This document shows, piece by piece, positions 32,294 through 39,654 of a stretch of DNA of 64,000 bases (position 1 is its first letter; each line of letters starts with the position of its first letter). Below the pieces are notes generated by a model that did no database searches, was not told the origin of the DNA, and was given only the letters and a program-made list of their open reading frames with translations. This DNA is from Mycolicibacterium frederiksbergense (GTDB lineage Bacteria > Actinomycetota > Actinomycetes > Mycobacteriales > Mycobacteriaceae). Position numbers and translations under genes: made by a program. The stretch covers positions 187,353 to 251,352 of the forward strand of contig NZ_CP038797.1 in the NCBI RefSeq assembly GCF_012223425.1. The letters are read 5' to 3'.

Positions 32294-34506
32294 GATTTGC
32301 CCTGTTCATCGGGCCGATCGGATGCCGGTGGCAGCGGGCGCCCCGGCCCGGTCTTGGGAGGTGTCGCTGGTGGCGGCGGGGACGGTGTGTGGCCGGGTTC
32401 CTGCTCGAAGGGCGACGGCGGCGCGGCGTTGCCGCCGGCGGGCCCGGGGTTGGGCGGGTCCGGCGACGGGGACGTGTCATCGATGCTGGTCGCAGGCGTA
32501 TTCGGTTGTGGAAGTGGTGCCGCTGACCCGGTTCTTGGTGCTGGAGGCGGCGCGTTGAGCGGGTCGACGACACCGGAGTGCGCCCCAGCCGGTGGTGAGT
32601 TGTAGCCCGGCGATGACGGGGTTGACCCCTTGGGCCGCAGGTCGTCGTTGGTCAGCGGGGGCCGAGCTGGTGCAGGGGCCTCGTGGGAGGGCGCGGCGCT
32701 GAACGTCGATGTCGGTGGGGCGGAGCCGTTGCGCTGAGCCGGAGCAGAGGGAGGGGTGGAGCCGGACGCGGATGGGTCGGTCGGCGGCACAACGGTGCTG
32801 CCCATCGTGGGTGGCGCGCTCTGATCCCCGGCGGCCGGGGATTGCCCCATGGTGGCCGCCTTCTCCTCTTTCGCGCGCTGTTTGGCCTCTTCCCTTTCCG
32901 CTCTTTGCCTTTCGCGTTCCAGGCGGTCCTGCTCGCGTTCATAGAGGTCGGCGCCGCGATCGAGGTGTCGCACCATGGAGGTGCGTCCGCCTCGCATGAA
33001 CGGGGCGACAGCGTGCAGGGCGTGGGTTGCCGACGGTGATCGTGCGGCCAGGGCGCCGCCGGCGGCTGTGGCGCCCAGCCCCAGGGCGACCACGGTGCTG
33101 TCCCGCAGGAATCCGCCAGCCTTGTCTTGCCAGATGTTGGCGGTCTGGGGCGGTGGTGGTGGGGCGGCGCCGGCGCTGTTGAGGACGCCGGCGGCGACGT
33201 TCGCGCTGGAATCCTTGAGCTTCTTGGAGAGCTTGAAGACGCCCTGGATGGCGATCACCATCAGCACCAGAACGGAGAACATCGCGACGACTCCGTTGCG
33301 CTGCTGGCGGAAGACCACCGTCACGATCTCGCCGACGAAGATGGTCATGGTGATGTAGCCGAACATGGCGACGCCGGAGAACAAGACGGCGACGAATGTG
33401 TTGACCAGTGATGCTTGGGGTCCTCCGGGGATGACGCCGACGGCGAACCCCCAGAGCAGCTTGAAGGCGTTGGCTACGGCGCGGAAGAACTCGGCGACGA
33501 TATGGAACCCGAGGACGATGCAGAACAGGGCGAAGATTCCGATGAACATCACCATGAGGAACCCGGTCCCCAGCTGCCCGGGTGTGGGGTTGTCAGCGGC
33601 GGCCTTCATCGTCGCGGAATCGGGGGCGCCGCAGGCGGCGATTCCGTCCTTGATGTTGTCGGGGTCACCGGAGTTGACCCCGGCGCTCCAGGCGGCCGCG
33701 CAGCTGGGCGTGTTGTCGGGTTGACCGGCGAAGTTCCAGGTCTGCAGGGGGCGGCGCACAAACGAGGTTGCCAGCGTGCCCTCCAAGCGGTCGAGGGTGT
33801 CGGCGGTTTGGGCCTTGCCGGCCACCGAGTTGGAGCCGATCCCCACGGCGGCATCGCGGCCCACTGCCAGCGGCCCGTCATTGGATATCACCCAGGTGAT
33901 GGGTGAGGAGACGAGTGCTCCCCCGATCAGTGCGATCACGACGGCCGCAGCAGCCTGGGATGCGGCTCGTGGCATGTTGCCGCGCAGGATGTTGACGGCG
34001 ATGAACGTGGCGGCGATGACGGCGGCGATCGCGGCGACGCCCGGCAGGATTTGGCCGGCGTAGTCCTGGGCCACCACCGCCACCGGTTGGACGAGGTCGG
34101 GTAAGAACCCGAAGCTCAGGATGTACATCAAGAAGAAGATGGCTACACCGCCGATGGCGACGAAGAGTCCAGCTTCGGCTTCGAACAGGGTCGCCAGGAC
34201 AGCCTGTGAGCCTCCGTCGAGGATGGATCCGTAGTCGGTGGAGATGGCGTAGAGCGACAGCGGGACGCCGTAGGAGTCGGTGACACCGAGCACGTAGAGC
34301 AGGGGGCTTTGCGGGCCGATCGCGGCATGGGCTTCGGCGGGGAAGACGAGCGCCACCAGGCACAAGCACAGCTGCAGGTAGACCGGCAACACGGTGTAGC
34401 GGCGCAGTGTCGTGGCGTTGGACAGCGCCCAGCCACGCGCGAACAGCTGGCCGAGGGCCGGCATGGCAGGGTCCCAGCCAGGCCGGAAGAAGGCAGCGGT
34501 GAGCAC
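32290..34506 (-). CDS. VirB6/TrbL-like polytopic membrane protein of the T4SS
   Basis: 738 residues. A signal-like segment at the start (LPVYLQLCLCLVALVFPAEAHA) is followed by about six to eight hydrophobic segments in the first 450 residues, such as LFVAIGGVAIFFLMYILSF and VAAIAAVIAATFIAVNIL. The cytosolic C-terminal 270 residues hold a charged coiled coil (LYEREQDRLERERQRAEREEAKQRAKEEK) and a Pro/Ser/Ala-rich disordered tail with one SIDDTSP motif. VirB6-like proteins form the inner-membrane channel. The GTG start overlaps the VirB4 stop by 1 base. Confidence 0.78.
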   Translation of the reverse strand: MLTAAFFRPGWDPAMPALGQLFARGWALSNATTLRRYTVLPVYLQLCLCLVALVFPAEAHAAIGPQSPLLYVLGVTDSYGVPLSLYAISTDYGSILDGGSQAVLATLFEAEAGLFVAIGGVAIFFLMYILSFGFLPDLVQPVAVVAQDYAGQILPGVAAIAAVIAATFIAVNILRGNMPRAASQAAAAVVIALIGGALVSSPITWVISNDGPLAVGRDAAVGIGSNSVAGKAQTADTLDRLEGTLATSFVRRPLQTWNFAGQPDNTPSCAAAWSAGVNSGDPDNIKDGIAACGAPDSATMKAAADNPTPGQLGTGFLMVMFIGIFALFCIVLGFHIVAEFFRAVANAFKLLWGFAVGVIPGGPQASLVNTFVAVLFSGVAMFGYITMTIFVGEIVTVVFRQQRNGVVAMFSVLVLMVIAIQGVFKLSKKLKDSSANVAAGVLNSAGAAPPPPPQTANIWQDKAGGFLRDSTVVALGLGATAAGGALAARSPSATHALHAVAPFMRGGRTSMVRHLDRGADLYEREQDRLERERQRAEREEAKQRAKEEKAATMGQSPAAGDQSAPPTMGSTVVPPTDPSASGSTPPSAPAQRNGSAPPTSTFSAAPSHEAPAPARPPLTNDDLRPKGSTPSSPGYNSPPAGAHSGVVDPLNAPPPAPRTGSAAPLPQPNTPATSIDDTSPSPDPPNPGPAGGNAAPPSPFEQEPGHTPSPPPPATPPKTGPGRPLPPASDRPDEQGKS

Positions 34507-36947
34507 TAGTTCCTCACCTGCTGGGGTGTGGTGGACACCGCGAGGGCGCGGTCTTCACGGGCGGGGCCGAAGATCTTTCCCCGGCCGATTCGGCCGCGGC
34601 CGTCGGCGATGAAGCACTCGCCGCGGCGGTTGGGGGCGACGGTTTCGTTGCGGCCTGTGGGCGGTGAGGTGTTCTCGCGGAGCTGTTTGATCAGGTAGGC
34701 GTCGCGTTCGATGTCGACGCCGAGCCACTCCAGGGTGTTGGCGGCGATCTGGGGGTTGCGCTGGCGAAACCCGAAGCGGTTGGGAATCAGGTTGTGTGCC
34801 GCGGTGACGTAGTCGGCCTTCGGGTCGTGGGAAGCCAAGATGATGCCGGCCGAGTGCTTTCTTCCATCACGGACGAACTCCTCGACGATCTGCTTACCGA
34901 CGGTGGTGGCAGTGAAGTGGTAGGCCTCGTCGACCACCAGTGCTCCGAACCGGCCGGGCTTGAGGAACTGTTCGCGGGCGAGCAGGCCGACCAGCTCGTA
35001 GAGCGTGTGACCGAGTCGCTTGCGCCATGGCAGGTTCGCGTAGGCGTGGCTCATGGTCAGTTCGTCGACAGTCGGCAGGGCCAGGGTGTGGGTGCGGACC
35101 ACGGTGGCGGTGGCTGTCACCGGCATGGGGGGCAGGGACCGATCGAACAGCACGGGGGCTTCCACTGCGTCCATGGCGCGCACGAGGGCGTGTTGGTCGT
35201 CGGCGTCGCGGCCGTGGCCGCGCTCGGCGTTGTGGGCGAGGTAGTCGCGGACATCGGCCAGCGAGCGCAGATTGTTCTTCACGCGGTTCTCCGGTTGGAG
35301 CGCTTCGGCCAGCAGGACACCGGCTGCGGAGACCACCGGGATGTTGAGCAGCGGAAGGATTGTGTCGAGGGTGATGCTGCGGGCGCGGTGCGGGTCGGCG
35401 AAGATCCGCAACGGATCCAGGGTGAACTCCGGGACGTCGAGGCTGATCAGAACCGAGCCGGGAATGGACTCCAGGAGCGCGACGTACTCCCCTCCCTGCG
35501 ATCGGTCGATGACGAGGAACTGACCCAGCAGGTCGGCGATGATGCTGATGAGGGTCTTGGTGAAGTAGCTCTTCCCGGAGCCCAGCTCGCCGGCGATCGC
35601 GATGGCGGGGCTGATGTCGGAGAGCACCTTGTTGAGGAAGTTGAAGTGCAGCGGCTCGAAGAGCCCGGAGAGCAGGTTGACGCCGATGACCGGGCCGGTG
35701 TCGTCGAGCAGGCGGGCGGTGGTGAAGGGGACGAAGCCAGCCCAATCGGGTGTCGACATGACGTGCTGATAGTCGGTGTAGACGGTGTCGGCGGGGGCGC
35801 CCGGGTTGAACATCATCCACATCCGGCGCTGCCCGCCGCGCGGGGCGTCGAGGCGGATGCCGAGGCGCCGGAACTTGGCTTTGAGGGTCCCGACGCTGCG
35901 CGTGAGGTCGGCCTCGGTGGGTGCGCCGACGGCGAGCACCGTGGTGAACTCGACTTCTTCGGCGTTCTCGTCGGCGGCAAGGCTCTCGTTGTAGGCGGCC
36001 AGGGTGTCGACCTTGCGTCGCAGTTCCTGGGTGTGGAAGCCGACGTCGGTGTCGCGTTCCCCGAGCTGGATACCGAGCTTGGCGAGGACCTTCTCGTTGA
36101 GCTGCATGGCGGACTCGCGGTCGCGGCGGCGTACCCGCATCGCCCAGTCGACGCTGACATCGGGGATCCCGTCGAGCACCGACAGGAATTCGGAGTGGCC
36201 GGGGAAGGCCATCGCCGGGGGGAAGGACAGCGGGGTCAGCATCGCCTGGTAGCTGTTGATGACGTGTCCGTCATCGAGCCGGACCATGGCTTTGAGCATG
36301 GGGTCGAAGCTGCGCCGAAAGGACTTCTCGGTGCGCGCGCCTTCGTCAATGACGCCCGGGTGGAAGTTGGTGGCGACCGGGGTGGTGCTCGGCGAGGCGT
36401 TGGCAGGGTTGTGTGGGGCGTGTTCCAGTGCGGAGCCGCGCATCAGGTTGTGGTTCCAGATGAAGGGCAGTAGGCCCTCGGGGACGGGCTCGAGTTTGAA
36501 GTTGGATTCGGGGTCGACAACGGCGAGAAGTGCTTCGGCGGCTGCGAGTTGTGTGGCGACTTCGCGGGGGGACGGTTCACCCTTGAGCGGGCTCTTGTTG
36601 ATGGGGAACGTGATCGTGTAGACCCGCGTCAGCGGAGCGATCTCGGCGATGCGCCGGTACCCGGCCAAGGTCTCTTTGATGTAGTCCGGGGTGCGCTGGA
36701 GGTCGACGTTGTCCAGTGAGCGGTTCATGACGTCGACCAGATCGAGCGGCGCTTGCAGGCTGAGCAGCACTGTGTTCTCGGGGCAGTTCACGATGAGTGA
36801 TTCGTGTGCGTCGGCGACGCCGGCCTTGTCCTCTGGCTGGCGCAGTCCGTAGTCGAGCGCCTCGACGAAGTAGGTGGCGTAGACGCCTCCATGGTGGGTC
36901 CACTGGAGGTGGTGGCGTCGGGCTGCGGTCGGCTGTCTCAGTTTCAC
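34506..36947 (-). CDS. virB4: VirB4-type ATPase of the T4SS
   Basis: 813 residues. The N-terminal half is the CagE/TrbE/VirB4 alpha-beta domain (YFVEALDYGL, TITFPINKSP). Walker A is IAGELGSGKSYFTKT, followed by FLVIDRSQGGEY. Walker B is FGALVVDEAYHF, then the motif GRKHSAGIILASHD. It energises assembly and substrate movement at the inner membrane and is the best family marker of this secretion system. The start is GTG 36947. It is 39 bp downstream of the small membrane protein gene and overlaps the VirB6-like gene by 1 base. Confidence 0.9.
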   Translation of the reverse strand: MKLRQPTAARRHHLQWTHHGGVYATYFVEALDYGLRQPEDKAGVADAHESLIVNCPENTVLLSLQAPLDLVDVMNRSLDNVDLQRTPDYIKETLAGYRRIAEIAPLTRVYTITFPINKSPLKGEPSPREVATQLAAAEALLAVVDPESNFKLEPVPEGLLPFIWNHNLMRGSALEHAPHNPANASPSTTPVATNFHPGVIDEGARTEKSFRRSFDPMLKAMVRLDDGHVINSYQAMLTPLSFPPAMAFPGHSEFLSVLDGIPDVSVDWAMRVRRRDRESAMQLNEKVLAKLGIQLGERDTDVGFHTQELRRKVDTLAAYNESLAADENAEEVEFTTVLAVGAPTEADLTRSVGTLKAKFRRLGIRLDAPRGGQRRMWMMFNPGAPADTVYTDYQHVMSTPDWAGFVPFTTARLLDDTGPVIGVNLLSGLFEPLHFNFLNKVLSDISPAIAIAGELGSGKSYFTKTLISIIADLLGQFLVIDRSQGGEYVALLESIPGSVLISLDVPEFTLDPLRIFADPHRARSITLDTILPLLNIPVVSAAGVLLAEALQPENRVKNNLRSLADVRDYLAHNAERGHGRDADDQHALVRAMDAVEAPVLFDRSLPPMPVTATATVVRTHTLALPTVDELTMSHAYANLPWRKRLGHTLYELVGLLAREQFLKPGRFGALVVDEAYHFTATTVGKQIVEEFVRDGRKHSAGIILASHDPKADYVTAAHNLIPNRFGFRQRNPQIAANTLEWLGVDIERDAYLIKQLRENTSPPTGRNETVAPNRRGECFIADGRGRIGRGKIFGPAREDRALAVSTTPQQVRN

Positions 36948-36986
36948 GGGTGCGCTCTCGGCTGTGTGCGTTGTGGCGGGGCAGTT

Positions 36987-37388
36987 TCAGCTGGCGTTGA
37001 CGGCGGTGTCGTCGATGACGAAGGCGTGGGGGTTGGACTCCGCTTGGCGGCCCAGCTCCTCGCGGGCGAGGACGGTCGGCTTGCGGTCGGCGATCAGGCT
37101 CGCAAGTCGAGCCGTCTTCCCGAGGACGGGAATGCCGTCGTACTTGATCAGGCTCAGGGCCGCGGTGACCGCGCAAGCCAGGAAGATGCCGGTGCCGAAC
37201 GTGGCGATCGCGTTGAACGGTAGGAGCCGGGTGGCGAAGATCGTGGCGACCAGGACGGCAGTGAAGCCGACGATCTGTTCGATCGGACGCGCGCCTCCGG
37301 GGATCCTGCGGCCGCCGGGGAGCCGGCCCACGTAGGTGCGGAAGCGTCTGCCACCGGTGGCGACCCGAACCCAGCGGATCCCATTCAT
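36987..37388 (-). CDS. Small VirB3/PrgI-like membrane protein
   Basis: 133 residues. There are two adjacent membrane segments (IVGFTAVLVATIFATRLL and IATFGTGIFLACAVTAALSLI) between a basic N-terminus (RRFRTYVGRLPGGRRIPGG) and a cytosolic C-terminus. Size, topology and position immediately before VirB4 match the VirB3/PrgI proteins of Gram-positive T4SS. It overlaps the upstream gene by 4 bases. Confidence 0.7.
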   Translation of the reverse strand: MNGIRWVRVATGGRRFRTYVGRLPGGRRIPGGARPIEQIVGFTAVLVATIFATRLLPFNAIATFGTGIFLACAVTAALSLIKYDGIPVLGKTARLASLIADRKPTVLAREELGRQAESNPHAFVIDDTAVNAS

Positions 37389-37702
37389 GCGGCTGCCAGG
37401 GCGCTGTTGTCGACCACGGGTGAGGTCGGCACCACGTTGAAGGCCGGCATCGAGTATCCGCCGCCGCCGCCGATCTGCTCACCGGTGCTGCTGCCCGCGT
37501 CAATCAACGCCGGGATCAGCGAGTAGACGCCGGCCGCGCCAGCGATCACCGCGGCACCGATGGCGATCTTCACGGGCTGGCGCCCGCCCTCACCGAACAA
37601 GTTCTTGAAGAAGTAGAAGAGGCCCCAAAGCATCAGCAGCGTCCCGGAGACGCCCACGGCGACGACTTGGATGTTCTGGAGGAGGACCTGGATGTCAGTC
37701 AT
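37385..37702 (-). CDS. VirB2-like small membrane subunit of the T4SS
   Basis: 105 residues with two membrane segments (VVAVGVSGTLLMLWGLFYFF and IAIGAAVIAGAAGVYSLIPALI) and a Gly-rich extracytoplasmic tail (GEQIGGGGGYSMPAF). This matches the TrbC/VirB2-like or TcpD-like subunits that lie between tcpC and virB4 in actinobacterial transfer regions. There is no classical signal peptide. Confidence 0.65.
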   Translation of the reverse strand: MTDIQVLLQNIQVVAVGVSGTLLMLWGLFYFFKNLFGEGGRQPVKIAIGAAVIAGAAGVYSLIPALIDAGSSTGEQIGGGGGYSMPAFNVVPTSPVVDNSALAAA

Positions 37703-37735
37703 GGGGATGTTCCTTTCGATTTCAGGTGGTGGGGG

Positions 37736-38704
37736 TTAGCCGCGCGTCGGCGGTGGCGGCGGAGTCGTGGATGTGGCCGTGGTGGCGTTGTCTTCGCGGG
37801 GGGTGTCGGGTCGGGTCTGCAGCAGTGGAACCGCGGCGATGGAGATGACTTGCCATTGACCTTCGACCGACCGCACTGTCAGCGGGTAGGCCAGCTGGGT
37901 CAGCGTGTAGTTCTTGGTTCGGGCCGCGACGGTGATGTAGACCTCGGCGGTGTCTGCACCCGCTCCATCTCCCCCGACGTTCGCCGCGATGGTGAGGGTG
38001 TCGACCTTGGCGTAGGGCGCCGGTTGGATCGGCTTCTCGGTGGAGTCGGCGGTGACGTAGCGAGGGAAGTCCGTTCCGCCGGTGAGGTAGGAGCGAACGA
38101 AACCGGTGACGGTCGTCCCCAACGGTGAGTCGAGAGCAACGGTGTGGCGATAGCCCAGCCGGAAGTCGACGCCGACGCCCGGGCCGGCCACCTGCATGGG
38201 CAGGGCAGTCGCGCGCGGAGCGCTGTCGAGCACGGTGATGGGCACTCGGTAGAAGGTGCGTTGAGGTGAGGCTGTGGTGTCTCCGTTGACGACTCCGGAG
38301 ATCGTCACCGTCCACACCGCCACGCCGTCATCGGTGGTGGCGACCTGCTTGGCGAAGGCGACCTCGGTGTCGGTGAACTGTCCGGCGATGGGCGGCAGCT
38401 TGACGTCTTTGAGCGTGACGTAGCGCGCCAACTTGTCTTCGTCGCCGCTCCGGGCGGTGAGGTAGGTCGTGACGTAGTCGCGGGCGAATCCGGTCACCAA
38501 AGTGGAGGACGGGATGTAGGAATTTCCCGGCGTGGGATCAGCCTGGTTGGACTCTGGCCACAGATTCGCGAGCATCGAGAGGATGGCGAATACACCGCCG
38601 AGGACGCCCAGGATGGTGATCGCTCGCTGTGCGAGTTTCTGCCGATCGACAGGCTTGACCAGCTCGTCGAACTGTTTCCTTTTGGCGGGAATTTTACCTG
38701 TCAC
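37736..38704 (-). CDS. tcpC: TcpC-family conjugation protein (VirB8-like)
   Basis: 322 residues. A short cytoplasmic N-terminus, one membrane segment at about 28-47 (ITILGVLGGVFAILSMLANLW), then two NTF2-like extracellular domains. The first spans VTGFARDYVTTYLTARSGDEDKLARYV to FYRVPI, and the second spans VTGFVRSYLTGG to VEGQWQVISIAAVPLL. This is the TcpC/VirB8 plan of Gram-positive transfer systems. It has a Thr/Pro-rich tail. The start is GTG 38704, 6 bases after the preceding stop. Confidence 0.88.
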   Translation of the reverse strand: MTGKIPAKRKQFDELVKPVDRQKLAQRAITILGVLGGVFAILSMLANLWPESNQADPTPGNSYIPSSTLVTGFARDYVTTYLTARSGDEDKLARYVTLKDVKLPPIAGQFTDTEVAFAKQVATTDDGVAVWTVTISGVVNGDTTASPQRTFYRVPITVLDSAPRATALPMQVAGPGVGVDFRLGYRHTVALDSPLGTTVTGFVRSYLTGGTDFPRYVTADSTEKPIQPAPYAKVDTLTIAANVGGDGAGADTAEVYITVAARTKNYTLTQLAYPLTVRSVEGQWQVISIAAVPLLQTRPDTPREDNATTATSTTPPPPPTRG

Positions 38705-38710
38705 GGTAAA

Positions 38711-38944
38711 TCAGTCTCCCACAATCCCGGCGCCATTCTCGGCGAGCGCACGCGTCAATGCGGCGTCCGCTTCGGAGCTGTCGTCGACGATCAGTTTGAG
38801 TAGCGCGGCGCGGGCACCGGCGTTGAACGGGTCGTCGTGCAGCTCGTCGCAGGCGATCTTCACCGCACGCGAGTACGTGCGCACGGCGGCGAGGGCCGGG
38901 GTGATGTCGAGGTCTCGCGAGCGGGCTGTTGCGGATGTCGCCAT
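38711..38944 (-). CDS. First gene of the T4SS operon, small hypothetical protein
   Basis: 77 residues, helical (ALAAVRTYSRAVKIACDELHDDPFNAGARAALLKLIVDDSSEADAALTRALAEN), with no membrane segment. It is the first gene of the leftward operon, downstream of the conserved 46-bp element. An AGAAGGACC ribosome-like site precedes ATG 38944. Function unknown. Confidence 0.7.
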   Translation of the reverse strand: MATSATARSRDLDITPALAAVRTYSRAVKIACDELHDDPFNAGARAALLKLIVDDSSEADAALTRALAENGAGIVGD

Positions 38945-38997
38945 GGTGGTGGTCCTTCTGGGAAAGGGAGCGGCCTGGGTGTGCCGCCTCTATCCGT

Positions 38998-39043
38998 GAA
39001 GTACCGGCCCAGGGCCCGGTTTCCGTCGTCGCGCCGGCGAGAA
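38998..39043 (-). promoter_or_regulatory. Upstream element of the T4SS operon, shared with the ardC operon
   Basis: It contains GAAGTACCGGC, GTTTCCGTC and GCGAGAA in the same order and nearly the same spacing as at 14683-14729. It starts about 55 bp upstream of the first T4SS gene. It is likely part of the promoter or its control region. Confidence 0.5.
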
Positions 39044-39064
39044 GTTCGTAGCGATTCAGCCAAC

Positions 39065-39119
39065 CGCTATCGCCGATAGCGCGTCCCCAGTTATCCGTTC
39101 GTTAGCCTAACGAATGGAT
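39065..39119. repeat. Two consecutive palindromes upstream of the T4SS operon
   Basis: CGCTATCG-C-CGATAGCG (39065-39081) is perfect. ATCCGTTCGTTA-GCC-TAACGAATGGAT (39093-39119) has one mismatch in 12-base arms. They lie between the T4SS promoter element and the IS-like repeat, and are candidate operators or part of an origin of transfer. Confidence 0.5.
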
Positions 39120-39124
39120 ATCAG

Positions 39125-39245
39125 TGTCGATCGCCAAACTGGATGGCAAGCGACGTAGCTCCTCCCTGCGGTTTTCCCAGTTTAGTCACGGAGATGACGC
39201 AGCAGATTCGGTCATCCGCGTGGCAAAAGTTGCAACGGTACGGTG
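39125..39245 (+). repeat. IS-end-like repeat, copy A
   Basis: It begins TGTCGATCGCCAAACTGG and shares blocks over its whole 120 bp with copy B at 49446-49565, including TAGTCACGGAGATG, GGTCATC, GTGGC-AAAGT and AACGGTACGGT. A shorter copy C is at 46710. TG-start termini with internal repeats recall IS21-like ends, but no transposase is attached. Confidence 0.6.
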
Positions 39246-39654
39246 GTGCAGGATTGCGGGCGCTCACTCCGCGTCTCCGCACTGGCCGTACGGCCACTCC
39301 CTCGCTGCATTGCTTTGCCGCGCGCTTATGCCGGCAATCCAGCGGTTCAGCGCGCAGGCCCTGAACATGCAGAAGCAACGACCGCGACGACGGGTCGAAG
39401 ACAGGGGACCAGATCCCCGAGGGGCGGGCGTTCAACTTGGGACTGAACCCATGACAAGTGCCAACAGCATGCACTGGACACATCATCTCGACCAGGTGCG
39501 CGGACTCCCAAGCATGCCGTGCCGCCATCGGCCGGCCCAACGGCATCATTGCTCACCCGCCTGGTAATGAAACACGGTAAGACTGACTGGGACTGGCGAG
39601 GGACCGATAGCCTGGCTTGCTGTTGGGTGGCTGGCTACGACGGACGGACAGAAT
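39246..39654. other. Intergenic region before the receptor kinase gene
   Basis: About 410 bp. Several overlapping frames exist here but none shows convincing codon bias or a ribosome site. No promoter was identified with confidence. I see nothing else. Confidence 0.4.

Noticed and set aside
34794..36473. 559-residue plus-strand frame opposite virB4
   Set aside because: Shadow of the VirB4 frame. No motif, no ribosome site, and Gly/Val/Glu-biased composition.
39121..39567. Two opposite open frames of about 145 residues in the region before the receptor kinase
   Set aside because: They overlap each other and the IS-like repeat, have mixed composition and no ribosome site.
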